From: Entamoeba invadens IP1
Taxonomy: Eukaryota > Evosea > Mastigamoebida > Endamoebidae
Direction of reading: 5' to 3'
Length of the DNA: 64,000 nucleotides
NCBI RefSeq assembly: GCF_000330505.1
Contig: NW_004443550.1
Location: 18,664-82,663, forward strand
Shown: positions 12,320 to 23,398 of the stretch, in pieces
Numbering within the stretch: position 1 is the first letter of the stretch
Layout of the letters: each line of letters begins with the position of its first letter
The notes under the pieces: generated by a model
Database searches by the model: none
Told to the model about the DNA's origin: nothing
Seen by the model: the letters and a program-made list of their open reading frames with translations, nothing else
Translations under genes and position numbers: made by a program

Positions 12320-14030
12320 ATTCCTTGTTCAAAGTGTTTGAGTGATTTGGAGTGTTTAAAGTGCTTCACCAATTATTTTGTCAATGAAACGTATTCACTG
12401 ACGTGAATACGTTTCATTAAAAAGACAACACACTTAAAAGGATCTGTTGTTATTGGTATTGTTGTGATTATGGGCGTGAGATGTGTGACGATGGATATAC
12501 CCTTATAAACAACATGCAGTGTGTTCCATGCGTCTCCATTTCTGAACATTGTGCGGTGTGTGATAAATATTCGTATCGGTGTAAAAAGTGTCAGACCAAT
12601 TTCTATCTCTCAGAAAGTAAATGTGTGAACTACTCGAATGTCGCTTTCTGTGTTGAAACAAATGGCGAATTTTGTACTAAATGTTCTTTTTGGCATTAAG
12701 TGGGTTCTGAACAGCTCAATCAATGCGAGAATAGTCCAGTGTGGTGGGTCCTTTTATTTATAGTTATCACATATACCACCATTTATCACACCCATCTCAT
12801 TACTTGCTGCATTTGTTCTTAATAAATCAATTCAAAAAGTCGTTCAAATGACTCAGAATATGACTGTTCTTGAAAACATGGTGATTTTCGATGCTGCAAA
12901 AACAAACAAGAAATGGAACTTCTTTAAACGCAGTTCGGTGGGAGTGAGCACCTCACTCTTGACATTTGGAAGTGACAGCAAACCCATTCCAGTCAATGAA
13001 TTTTCAAAGCAAAACATTTCATTTGGCAATTTAAAAATTGCCACACAATGATCATCTCGATCGTGTCAGAGATGGTTACTTCAAAGAAGTACGAAATCCT
13101 TTTCACCCCGACAAAGTCGTTTTGAAGCGACAAGAAGGGTGCAAAGTCGAAATATCAATTAAGCCACTTTGCTCGACACACATTCAAGACAAACTGCAAA
13201 TTGTCGTCGACAACTCTTTTAATGGGAAACGAACAATTGAAACGCTGAGCATGGAAATCATGACGGAAGTTACTATCAGTCTCGACTATTCAAAAATCAA
13301 AGAAGAGAGTTATTTGGGTGTTGGTGGGTTTGGTATCGTTTATAAATGGACTTTCTTATATATAAATATATAAATTTATATTTATATATAAAATATACTG
13401 ATTGTACAATACCGTTGCAATCAAAAGGATGAATAAGCAAACAAATTTGCTTGACATAATCGACGAATTTGAGAAGGAAATTGTGATGTTGGACAAATTC
13501 AGAAACGCGTATGTAGTGCACTTCAATGGTGCTGTTTTTGTTACTACAAAAATTTGCATTGTGACCGAATACGCTGATTTAGGGAGTCTCCACCAGGGTT
13601 CATGGAGAACAGTAAAAAGTCGCCTATAACAAACAAAATCAAGACAAAGACACGTATTTAGATGTTTCAAGAGGGATTTTGTATGTACACATTAATGGGA
13701 TCTTCCATCTAAACATAAAGCCGGATAACATTTTTTCGTTTGAAGAGAACGTCACTGTAAACGGCAAACTGACGGACTTTGGATCGAGTCGAAATATCAG
13801 CAGTTTGATGGAAAATATGACATTCAAACTAAAGTACTAATTATGTTGGTAATCCTATTTATATGGCTCCAAAAGTACGTCTTAAGTTCAAATAAAAAAA
13901 CGGCCGATATATATTCGTTTGGAGTGTGTATGTACGAGTGTTTCATATGGCAAAGACCAATTTTAGATTAAGGATTTAAGTATCCGTGGAACAGAGTTAA
14001 ATATGTCACCAGTGGTGAACGTCTTCCACG
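12320..14030 (+). pseudogene. Transmembrane kinase (TMK) pseudogene
   Basis: Decayed TMK, the only TMK locus here on the plus strand. Pieces appear in the order of an intact TMK but in different frames: CXXC ectodomain fragments (about 12325-12405 and 12481-12699), the cytoplasmic juxtamembrane domain (12848-13300, ending in a segment with KPLCSTHIQDKL), the kinase glycine loop GVGGFGIVYK at about 13317, then VAIKRM (from 13402), the catalytic-loop region (13650-13840) and a YSFGVCMYEC block near 13911. The catalytic loop reads HLNIKPDN instead of HRDIKPDN, so the catalytic Asp is lost. About 45 bp of AT repeat (13355-13400) is inserted between the glycine loop and the VAIK strand, and a (TA)n run lies at 14036-14054. 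The upstream part of the ectodomain is missing. Confidence 0.85.
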
Positions 14031-14099
14031 AACATATATATATATATATATATGTTGAGAAGTGAATGGACGTCTCAAAAACACATTTGGCGTTTGACA

Positions 14100-15580
14100 A
14101 CAATCAAATGAAATTTGCTGCTCTCTTCAATAGTAAAATACTTTTTGATCAATTGCAAATTGATGGATTTGAGTAGCCAAATGATGATCATGTAAAATGG
14201 GAGACTCCCTACTTTCTGCTTTTCCCAGTTTGTTTCCATATGTTTGTAATTCCGCACATTTTTTATTAAAATGGTGAAAACAGTTGTGCTGCCTCTTCCT
14301 TCTTGTTTTCATTTCTTTTCTCCTCGTCAATTCGACACAAAAGAATCAAAATGGAATATTTCGCTTCTGCAGAAACGGGTTCATCCATCTCCAACGACGA
14401 CAAAATATTTTCAACAACAAAATTGGCAAAGATATGACGCTCGTTGATTTCAATTTTAAGTGTTTCCACGGTCTTGATATTGTCACTATTCATAGAAATT
14501 GGAATGATCATCTCAAAGAAATATTGATAAGAAAAGATGAGACAGAGAACGTCAACTTTGAGTAAATTGGCCGTCTGCCAGCAAAGTTCTCGCGCTTTGT
14601 AAGGTACGTCAAGAAATCAATTAATGGCAATTGAAGTGTTGTCGAGTCTGTTGGAGTGAAAACCGTCTTTGTTTTGACGTCCAACATTTGGGAGAGAACG
14701 TTCAAATACGATGAAAAAGAAGCAAGTGCCTGTGATGGGTCATAAAATCTGCACAACTCGACATTATAAAGTGTATCATCACTATTTAAAAAGAAGACAC
14801 GATACGATTCAAAAACGTTTCACTAATACGACGACAGACAAGACTCGCGAGGTGTTGCGATACTTTGATCAAATTTGCGTTGAAGTCGGAAAAGATTGGA
14901 TCGGTGAATAATTTGCGAATTCTTTCAATGCGGTTTAAAAATTGTCGATTTTATTTTCTTCCAAATAAAGAACCAAAGACTTTATAAAAATAGAAAAGAA
15001 GAACCATCCATATTTTATGGCAACATTGACTAGTTTTAGTCGTGTGGTGTCTCTATCGTTCAACGTGTTTGTTGCTTATTGGAGACTTGTCGAGGCTGAA
15101 AGGTAAATAGTTTCCAACTTCTCAAAATACGTTGACATTGCTGCCATAAGTTTCTGGAAAACAGGTACACTCTCGCGCTTTCCTTCGATTCCTTCATTGT
15201 TTTTCAAATTTTGAAATTTGTCCATTTGTGAAGAAGAATTCAACGAACTGTTGTAACATGTGGTTTCATTGTCTGTAATTTGGCATTTTCGAATTATTGT
15301 CTTCCTCTCTCATCAGCGCATAAATGACTTTTAATATGAAAAAAATGGGAAATCCGTGTCTTCCAAAAATTTGATATTTTGGTTGGGGTGTCAAATATTG
15401 TCGACACTCGTGACGGGTCATTTCTTTCGTCCGTTTCACTTCTTTCATTTGCGCCAGTTACTCTAATATTCACAATTTCTTCTTTTTTTCTCTGAACAAT
15501 TCGAGAATATCTTCCATAATAACCAGCTTTTATTTGATTGGTTAAAAAAAGACAATTACAAAAATAATTCAGCAATTATA
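14100..15580 (-). pseudogene. Probable DOCK-family (Rho GEF) pseudogene
   Basis: Minus-strand coding-like fragments run through the region in shifting frames. The clearest block, about 15090-14830, reads as a helical segment with KYGWFFFSIFIKSLVLYLEE, closely resembling the conserved Trp-Phe-Phe-Phe...Lys-Ser segment in the middle of DOCK proteins. Next (14756-14508) come PSQALASFSSYLNVLSQML and PLIDFLTYLTKRENF, matching in order the DOCK segments around the Leu-Phe-Phe-Leu and His-Glu-His blocks. The DHR2 exchange domain itself is not visible. Stops and frameshifts are frequent, so the copy is dead. The family assignment comes from motif order read by eye and is moderate. Confidence 0.5.
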
Positions 15581-16189
15581 AATGACAAATTCTATAAAAA
15601 TAATTTTATTATAGCAAAATTATAGATCTATCCCAGTCACGACAAGTTTTTTCCAGTACTGTATATATAAAGGTCGGTAAACCCAATAATTTTCTAAAAT
15701 TCCTCAAGTCGTCAATTGATTGGTCGAAACCAGAAAAAAAAATATTTTATATTTAAAAACTACATTATCGGATGACGATTGTAAGCCAACTCCACAAACG
15801 CGTTCTTGAAACTTATTCTCCGATGTCACTTCTTACAGTTTTACACGAGACTCGACTCGTTATGATCATGTCTTGAACAGTTATAACCAAATGTATTTTT
15901 TTATGATTTTTATTTTTGTTATACAACACTTTTTATTGTCCAATTTTATATCGTACTTCTTCGGGATGACGTCTTAATTAATGATCTTTGAAACTTGAGG
16001 GGTTTAAGACAATTTGATGGGTTTTTATTATACCTGTATATATATTATTAATTATTTTTGGGTATAATAAAGATTGGTTTGCTCTAAATTAAATTTTTAC
16101 ACTTGAACAATAAACCTTGTTTTAAACAGCCTATAATCTAACTCATTGTAAATAGAATAGATGTTTAATTATCTTTTTAGTTTGTTAAA
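15581..16189. other. Intergenic DNA with a short GC-richer patch
   Basis: Mostly AT-rich. The patch at about 15770-15880 is richer in G+C and could be a small coding relic, but I cannot assign it. An end-like CAGTACTGG motif followed inward by A-rich sequence is visible on the minus strand near 15650-15662; no matching partner end was found. Confidence 0.35.
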
Positions 16190-16430
16190 AACATTTTCCT
16201 GTTATTTTGTTCAATTGTTTCACCTAGTCAACCTCATTTATTCACTTCTAGTTGTTTCAAAATGATTGGTCAAATGGTTTTAACTTTATTAATGTTATTT
16301 ATTGTGTTAATGGTTATTACGTTTTAAAAAATATATATATATTTATTAATTATATCTTTTTGTACTTAAATTTTTCTTAAGTTGAGAACACTTTCATCCA
16401 AAACGATATTAAAAAAATAAATGAAAAGCA
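16190..16430. repeat. Dispersed repeat B, copy 1
   Basis: About 240 bp resembling 25600-25850 in the same orientation. Shared blocks in order: TTTTGTTCAA, TTATTTAC/TTCACTT, ATGATTGGTC, TTAACTTTATTAATGTTATT-like sequence, TATCTTTTT, TTGRGAACA and TTTTCATC. One copy lies about 0.8 kb upstream of the piggyBac relic. It may be part of a transposon family; the type is not identified. Confidence 0.55.
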
Positions 16431-17194
16431 ATAACAACACCATCTTTGTCTTTTATTATAATTAAATCTTCATATAAATTACCCATAAACAATTATTAAT
16501 TTCTGTAGACATCGCCCATATATTAGGTTGAAAAATTCATATATTCAGAAGTATCATTTGGGGACATATCCATCTATTAAGAGTTGTACTGGTAATTTAT
16601 TTCTTTTCCACCATACTTTGATTTTTAATGTTACTTTGATATAGTTTAGACTTAAAAAATCTTAAAATCTCTTCGGTCGTATTAAATATATATATTTGTC
16701 AAAGGTTATTTCATATTTTTTAAAATTCAAATTGTTTTGTATGTGTAAATATATGGCACTAAGTTACACAACAAATAAATATTGGCTTAGTATTTTTGAT
16801 TTGATCCAATAACATTTTACAACTTTTAGCCCTGGTGCTGACAGTTAAATAAGTAAATCCATGATGTTGATTAACTTTTGAATAGCATCGATTTTGTCTC
16901 GGTTTGTGGTCTTGCAGATATACCATCGGTTGTATAACCTTGGATCCTTTTCGATATTATTATCCTCATTATAAAAGACTCATTGATATAAATCATCAAA
17001 ATTTTTAAAGTAAACACCTGCACTAATTATAAATCTCACACTTACCGCGTTTATACTCCCAATATTAACAAAGACAATATCGATGTCTTCAAATCTTATA
17101 TACTTTAAGTAACCGAACATTCTTGACTGATGTAGTGCCTAGTTATGTGTAGTGCCCGAAACGGATGTCACAAATCTTACAAAACAGTTTAAAC
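16431..17194. other. Intergenic DNA, unassigned coding-like traces
   Basis: AT-rich sequence. Around 16860-17060 there are minus-strand coding-like fragments with several stops that I cannot identify; they could belong to the 5' part of the transposon relic downstream or to an unrelated gene relic. Confidence 0.3.
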
Positions 17195-18448
17195 ATTATG
17201 AAAGTAAAAAGTGAAATGTCTTTAAAATTTACTGTGTTTGTACTTACGACAAAAAACTTTGTGTTGGAATGACTTTGTATGAAGGCAAAAAAAATCGGAA
17301 ATCGGGGAAAAAGATGAATTGCATCACGGAGAGTCAGTAGTGATGAAATTAGTCGAAAATTTAATTCCAAAAGATGCTCCTAAAATAGAATTTTTACTAC
17401 AAAGCGACAACTACTTTACTTCAATATGAGTAATTAATACGCTTGAGTCGCAAAAAATCGGGTACATAGACACAATGAATCAACGAAGTGCAAACACGCC
17501 TTTAGAGTCAAAAAGGAATACAATGTAAGAAAAAGAGAAATATATGACAAAAATGGAAAAACAAACTTCAAAAAAGTTAGAAGAATTTGAAAATAGAGAA
17601 AATATTATATTTAAAAAATGGGTATGTTGGCATCACAGAACGAACTAAATCGGGAAAATGGATATTTTGGAAAAAGAAGACTGTGAAAATATCCAAAATA
17701 TAAAAACAACAAAAATTGAATTGGAAAAAATTGAATTGGAAAAAACCTGATTAAATAATGAAAAAGAAACCAATCCTCAAAATATTCGATTTTGGAAACA
17801 GGATTCAATTCTTTTGACTTCATTTAATTCAAAAACAAACTAAAACTGTGATAATTGCAACAAATTCTCTAAATGTCCTGATAATTGACCCCAATAAGGC
17901 TAAATCAGAAATGAATGTATTATATATTTACACAAAAACACCTGTTGATACATTAGAATTTTTATGTCAAGATTATTCAACAAAAACAAAAAACGGAGAT
18001 ACAATATGGTTGTTTTTCAAAATATTCTGGATTGTGCAACGGTTAATTCTTATGGGATGTTTCGGTATGTGATCCAAAATGACCACTTCACTTTTCTCAT
18101 TCGATTGGCAAAACAATTGTCAGAAAAATACATCAAAAAACGTCTTGTACATGGAATGAAAAAAAACAAAAGAAAAAAGAACCATGTTTATTGCTTGTGG
18201 TCTTTTGGATTGGTGGGAAGAAGCAAACCCTTCACAAAAAGAGAAAGAAAAAATATGAAAGAAAATTTGCTTTACGAAAGCAAAAGTGCCACCTTTGCGT
18301 TGGTTCTAATGCGAGCAAGGTAAAAGAACTCTGTTCGCGTTGTGGAGAAACCACTTGCTTGTCTCATTCTTTAATGCTCTGTCGAGTCTGTTGGGAGTTA
18401 AAAAGAAGAGCGAAAGACAAGAAAAAGAAAAGAATTGGGTCTAATTGA
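17195..18448 (+). mobile_element. piggyBac-family transposase relic
   Basis: Decayed piggyBac transposase. About 17200-17560 contains a beta-strand block like SLKFTVFVLTT, then GESVVMKLVENL, then SDNYFTSI (the catalytic Asp region of piggyBac, normally Asp-Asn-Phe-Phe-Thr-Ser), followed by a degenerate Gly-Thr-x-x-x-Asn-Arg region. From about 17890 to 18180 the typical C-terminal helical region continues across frames. The end (18191-18448) carries the piggyBac Cys-rich domain, with ordered CHLC, CSRCGETTCLSH and CRVC. At least three frames are used and stops interrupt it, so it is inactive. Terminal TTAA-flanked inverted repeats were not found by eye. Confidence 0.75.
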
Positions 18449-19983
18449 TGGTTTTAAATTGTTTGGTTGAAACTTTTTTTGTTGTTTTTTAAACTATATT
18501 ATCATTTAATCTAAACGTGTTTGAGAAATTATTTTTATTGTAATTATGAATTCTTTTTTTGTTATCAGGTGGATTGACAATGTGGGATGTGTTGTTATGT
18601 TAAGAATTAACATTAGAAATATTTCTTACAAAATTTCATACAAAAGATTATTTTCGATGGATCTTAGGTAATTGAGTACTTAAATGTTAATATTTTTTTT
18701 AAAAAAATAAAACTGACTATTGGCTGGTTTGGGTTAGAAATAGGTTTTTGAAGAAAAATAACAAAAAATGATTTGGACAATTTCCTTTTTACTTATTTTT
18801 CTTCTTAAAAAAAGTTTTGGGTTGTGAAAGTGTTAAATTTATTGATAAGAAATAAAAATGTATTCGAAGTAATAATGTTAGAATGAAAACTTTTTTACAC
18901 TTTAATACTTTAATATGTTATACGTTTAACATATGTATCATCTTTCGATAAGGTGTGATAAAAACATAAAAAACATTAACAGTTGAAAATAATGGAGGTC
19001 TTGATAAATAATTAATAAAATATGTTAGACAGTATATCAAATCGATAATAAACAAAAACAATTGTAGAACAAACACAAAAATTTTAGAAAGACAACACCA
19101 AAGATATAAAGAAGTTGTTGAATGTTATTTTTGCGTGCAGACTAAGATACTGAGTCTATAATACAAACGGATTGTGTTTGGTTTAACAAGCCAAACAATA
19201 TATGATAAATGATTTTGTACAAAAAACACACATTATGTAAATTAGAATGAATGTTTAAAATAAGTTGATGTGTATATGTAATGTAAGTGACAAGCATTTT
19301 ATAAAAAAAAGATATTTAAAAATGGATAAACAACACATGTCGGCAATAGATTGTAACATGTACATCAAGATAATAATAACTTCATATCAAATAATAGTCA
19401 ATTTTTAATATTGACCAGTAATAAAGCTGTGTAAGTAAACACTAGAACAACAAAAGAGTGTTAAAAATTTAATTCGTGTGTCGTGTATAAACTTTATAAA
19501 TACATATAATTTTTATTCATTGTGATGAGTGTCTCTATCTTATTATGTACTATTGAAAACATATTTTATCACCTTGTATTTAAAGTGAAAACTGTTATTA
19601 TAATTATAATTTAAAAATAATAAAAGTAGATTGTTTTTTAATAAAATGAAAAAATTAAAAAGATGGATGCGACAAAGGAGCATTTTTATTAATACAAATA
19701 ACAAAATTATGAATTAATATTTGGACTAAAATGATGTTGTTGACCCGATAATTATTATCGGGTTTTAAATGCTTGTAGATATAATTTTTGTAACTTTATT
19801 ATAATTGTTGTTATACACTTATACGATTTTTTAACGAGTAAATCTATACTTATTTTTTAAATCATACATTATCTAGAAATTTCAAAAAATATTATAAATA
19901 TATATATCGTGAATATTATTTAACAATATGACTAAGTCTATAACTCCAAAATCAATTAATGTCTTTACAATACTCAGACACTT
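18449..19983. other. AT-rich intergenic DNA
   Basis: AT-rich spacer without a supported gene. It contains a perfect palindrome at 19743-19763 (ACCCGATAAT, one base, ATTATCGGGT), which could act as a hairpin near the 3' end of the minus-strand RRM gene that stops at 19984. Confidence 0.5.
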
Positions 19984-20829
19984 TTATTTTCCTCGTCTTT
20001 GTCCTTTTCCCTTGTTTCTATCATTTTTAAAGTCTCTTTTAACACCTTTAAAATTGCCTTTAATGTTCCTGTTAAATTTTGGTTTGTCAGATTTATATAT
20101 TTTACCTTTGCTTTCTTCGCTGCTTTCCTCACTACTTTCTTCACTGTGTTCTTCTTCATCACTTTTTGAACCACTTTCATCGTCACTCTTTTCTTCCATT
20201 TCCTTTTTGCTATTCTTTTTGTGCTTTTCGGTCTTCTCCTTTTGCTCCACCTCTTTGTCTTTATTTTCGGGGCAGTCCATAGATTTGTGGTCGTACGACC
20301 CACATACAAAACATGTCGCGACGTTCTTTTTGGCGATGTCCAAGACTTTTGTTCTCAGAGTGACATTTTTAAAAGGTTTGTTGTCTAAGTCGGTTACTAT
20401 CTTTTTTGCTATTTCAATATTTCTAACACCAACCATTACATTTCCACACAATTCGCCTTTCTTAGCGACTTTCTGTAACACTTTTTCAACGGGGCAGTCA
20501 CTAAAGAATTTGGTGATTTGTGGGACTTCTTTGCCAAATGGAAAGCCTCGAGCAATTGCTGTAGTTTGAGTCTTGTCTTCGATGTCGAGTTCAACAGTGA
20601 TCTTTCGGTCTTCCCATGGGGCTTTGTTTTTCTTTTCAATTGTTTTCAACGCGTCTTCTGGGGTTTTTGTTTCGATGATGTATTTCGTGAGTGGAGTGTC
20701 CTTTTTGAACCGTGGGATGTCAAATGTTAATATCTCATATGGTGCTACGACTTTTTTGATTTCTTCGTCAGTAGTGTTTAAACTAAACCCGGTGAAACGA
20801 ACATAATAGGTGACGTGTTTGTTGAACAT
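19984..20829 (-). CDS. RNA-binding protein with two RRM-like domains and a CCHC zinc knuckle
   Basis: A 281-residue protein starting at the ATG at 20829. Residues about 6-82 and 88-166 look like two RRM folds: an RNP-like start (YYVRFTGF; TAIARGFPFG), alternating strands and helices, and Leu-rich ends. A CX2CX4HX4C zinc knuckle follows (C173, C176, H181, C186). Residues 212-240 are an acidic Ser/Glu/Asp run and 241-281 a Lys/Arg/Gly-rich tail. This architecture suggests a nuclear or nucleolar single-stranded RNA-binding protein in RNA processing; the exact orthologue is unclear. The frame is intact and a GAAC box lies upstream. Its start is only about 110 bp from a transposon end. The plus-strand open frames across the gene are shadows. 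Confidence 0.8.
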   Translation of the reverse strand: MFNKHVTYYVRFTGFSLNTTDEEIKKVVAPYEILTFDIPRFKKDTPLTKYIIETKTPEDALKTIEKKNKAPWEDRKITVELDIEDKTQTTAIARGFPFGKEVPQITKFFSDCPVEKVLQKVAKKGELCGNVMVGVRNIEIAKKIVTDLDNKPFKNVTLRTKVLDIAKKNVATCFVCGSYDHKSMDCPENKDKEVEQKEKTEKHKKNSKKEMEEKSDDESGSKSDEEEHSEESSEESSEESKGKIYKSDKPKFNRNIKGNFKGVKRDFKNDRNKGKGQRRGK

Positions 20830-20884
20830 AATCGCTTCTGTTAGTCTTGTAGTCTTTTAGGTTTTGTTAGGTTTTTTATTACAA

Positions 20885-20900
20885 TATCTTGTTCTATAAA
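20885..20900 (-). promoter_or_regulatory. GAAC-type promoter box of the RRM gene
   Basis: On the minus strand the sequence reads TTTATAGAACAAGAT, with the GAAC core at 20891-20894, about 60 bp upstream of the ATG. GAAC is a known Entamoeba core promoter element. The match is by motif only. Confidence 0.4.
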
Positions 20901-20941
20901 TTAAAACTAATTTGTTTTATTATTAGAATTTTATTTATTTG

Positions 20942-21806
20942 TATAGTCACCCGCTAAAAGCAATAAAAACACGACAAATGGTCTAAAGAAACTATAATTT
21001 ATTATTTTAAACTATAATTGTAAAAAACAGTGAAAATAACACAAATAACATTAAAAAACAAAAAACAAAAAAATCACATTAAATCAATTTTTGTCAAGCT
21101 TTTTAATTGGTTTAAAAGATAACGGCAATCAATTAATACATGACACTTTGGGGTGTTTTGTCAATCTAGTTGACTATGACAGCTTGTTTAAAAGCAATAA
21201 TATTAAAAAGAGGTGTTGTAACCACAAATAAAGAATCCACCAATATCATTAACTATTAGTCTGTTTCCGAGTTCAATAATGTGAAAAAATGTTTTTTCTA
21301 AAACAAATTACCATCCACATTTTCCTTCTCGACTTCTTCTTGAAAAAGCAAATTTACAAAACCGTCTTTCGCTTTAAAAGAAGACATTCTACTTTTAAGC
21401 CCACCAAATATCCCCAAATCAAGAACTTGAAGAAAATGAGAAGCATACGGAGTTAAGCTAACAAAGGTTATGTTATTTTGAGTGAGCAACACAATGAATC
21501 TGATACATCTAAAGAATTGGTTGAATTGTCAAAACCCATCCCAGTTGCAGGTTTGGTTTTTTGGTATTGTCCAAATAAATGCACATGTACGGCATTATTC
21601 ATTAAAATTGTTTTTCAGTTCACCTTTAAACTATTTTTGACAATGTATTATAATTTAGTAAAATTTTAGTTTATTTTGAAATACTTTCGATATAAAGAAA
21701 TTAATGTCAAATTGAAACACAATCTAAAATCATAATTTCAAAAAACTATAATATGGTTTCTTTAGACCATTTGTCGGAAATTTATACCTTTTAGCGGGTG
21801 ACTATA
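20942..21806 (-). mobile_element. Tc1/mariner (pogo-like) element with terminal inverted repeats
   Basis: An 865 bp element flanked by TA at 20942-20943 and 21805-21806. Both ends read inward TAGTCACCCGCTAAAAG and share the further block CGACAAATGGTCTAAAGAAA, so the TIR is about 55 bp with some divergence. The interior carries a fragment of a pogo/Tigger-type DDE_1 transposase on the minus strand. The element is too short for a full transposase, so it is an internally deleted, non-autonomous copy. Confidence 0.8.
21298..21492 (-). pseudogene. pogo-type DDE transposase fragment
   Basis: The minus-strand frame encodes SLTPYASHFLQVLDLGIFGG followed by LK. This matches the end of the DDE_1 catalytic domain of pogo/Tigger/CENP-B-related transposases, where the family reads Leu-Pro-x-x-x-x-x-x-Leu-Gln-Pro-Leu-Asp-x-x-x-Phe-x-x-x-Lys. 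It is preceded by TLTQ-like residues read as LLTQNNITF. Most of the transposase, including the DNA-binding part, is missing. It sits inside the 20942-21806 TIR element, which explains its origin. Confidence 0.75.
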
Positions 21807-22260
21807 TTATAATTTTTTTAGTTAGTAAATTCAAATTATTGTTATTATTATTATTATAATAAACTCAATAATATAAATATTAATATAGTTTTACTATGAT
21901 AAATAATAATTCAATATTATTAAAATTTCTTTATTTATAATAGTAAAATAATTTTAATACAAAAATAACATTATTTTATAGTTTTTATTCTTAATATTTA
22001 TATACTATTAATATTTACTATATTTAATGTTGTTTATTTACTACAAACAATTAAAAAATATATAACATTTTAAAAACTATAATAAAAATTAAATTAATTA
22101 TCATTTTATTAAAATTAAGTTTAATAAAAAGAAAAGTTAATATTATTTGTTCAACTAACAAATAATTTAAGACGTAAATAAAAAGACAAACGAATGTTCT
22201 GAAAAACATTTTTTAATTAAAATGCTTTCAGTTACTCTGTGATAAATAAACTTTGGATGA
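21807..22260. other. AT-rich DNA between two TIR elements
   Basis: Extremely AT-rich spacer (TTA/ATT runs near 21835-21870). No gene seen. Confidence 0.55.
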
Positions 22261-23186
22261 TACAGTATAATCCGGGTTTAATTCCAGTCCGGGTTTAATT
22301 AAATAATCGAATTTAATTCATTCAAAAATAATTAAACCCGAAGTAAGAAAAAATAATAAAAACAACACTTTTGAGTTTTATTATCATAGTCTTGTTTTTT
22401 TGTTTAAATTTATGTAAAATAATTGGGTTTTCACCTAAATTAATCAGAATATTTGTTTTTGAATAAAAATGCATTATTTTTGTTTCTGAAACTATTTTTA
22501 GGTACTATAATATTATGAATTACTTATTATAAAATAATTAATAAATAAAAACGAACATAATAAACTTTAGTTTTTATTCGTTTTTATTTATTTAAACAGA
22601 CTTGTTTCACCACCACCTTAACAAAGTATTTGCCGCGAGTGTTTTTTGAAAGAAGTCCACCTTTAAGTCACTGTTTGTGCGTCCCCATGTCACCCACTTT
22701 CCTCCTCCGTAATTTGGAAGCTGATGTGGTTCCCTTTTCAAACGGGGCGTTTATTCGGATCTGTGCCAAGGAGGACATTGAGAGTATGTGGAACGGGTGC
22801 ACAAACAGACCGCCTGTGCCTTCTTTTCGATTATCATCTCACTCGGTTTCCACTGTTTCGAGGTGAATTATCGACACATTTTTAATTCGGGAACCAGACC
22901 AACTATTATCCCAAGTTCCCATTTACTATAATTTTAATTAAAATATTATATTAAATAGTAAAAAAAACTTTATTTTTAGAAACGGTGAAAAAGCCTTTAC
23001 CATCATCATTTGTTTTTGATTGAATCAAATAATTATTAAATAACTATAACTATGAAACTACCGAAAGTTAATTCCATCAATTATTTTTGATTTAAAAATC
23101 ATTTAAAAAAATTTTCTTGAAAAAAGTGGAATTATACCCGATAGTTCCAAAATATTTTAAGTGAATTAAACCCGGATTATACTGTA
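22261..23186. mobile_element. pogo-like TIR element carrying a GC-rich internal segment
   Basis: Flanked by TA at 22261-22262 and 23185-23186. The two termini are identical for about 22 bp, reading inward CAGTATAATCCGGGTTTAAT. The CAGT start and TA duplication are typical of Tc1/mariner, and CAGTATAAT resembles the pogo terminus. Partial extra copies of the CCGGGTTTAATT motif lie just inside both ends (near 22288 and 22330). The centre (about 22620-22870) has far higher G+C than anything around it and an open frame of 78 codons that I cannot match to a transposase. This suggests a non-autonomous element that carries a captured sequence. Confidence 0.8.
22620..22870. other. GC-rich, possibly captured segment inside the TIR element
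   Basis: About 250 bp with markedly higher G+C than the AT-rich DNA on either side. The plus frame 22630-22866 reads from an ATG (near 22684) through MSPTFLLRNLEADVVPFSNG; no known domain is recognised. It might be a fragment of a host gene picked up by the transposon, or a remnant of an older insert. Confidence 0.4.
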
Positions 23187-23398
23187 TTTGAATTTTTATT
23201 TAATATAACCATAATCATTTTATATTTGGATATCTTTATCAGACTATATATAAAAAAAATATTTATTAATCAATAGTTTAATTTTTTGTTCTGATATATA
23301 ACTTAAAAATAATAAAATTCATTCAATTTTTTTTTAAAAATATAAGTTCATTTTTACCCCATATAAATCATTTCAATTTTTCAAATAAATAATTAGTT

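Noticed and set aside
19928..20730. Several long plus-strand frames opposite the RRM gene
   Set aside because: They are shadows of the minus-strand gene; they encode Phe/Ser/Leu-rich low-complexity peptides mirroring the acidic and basic tail.
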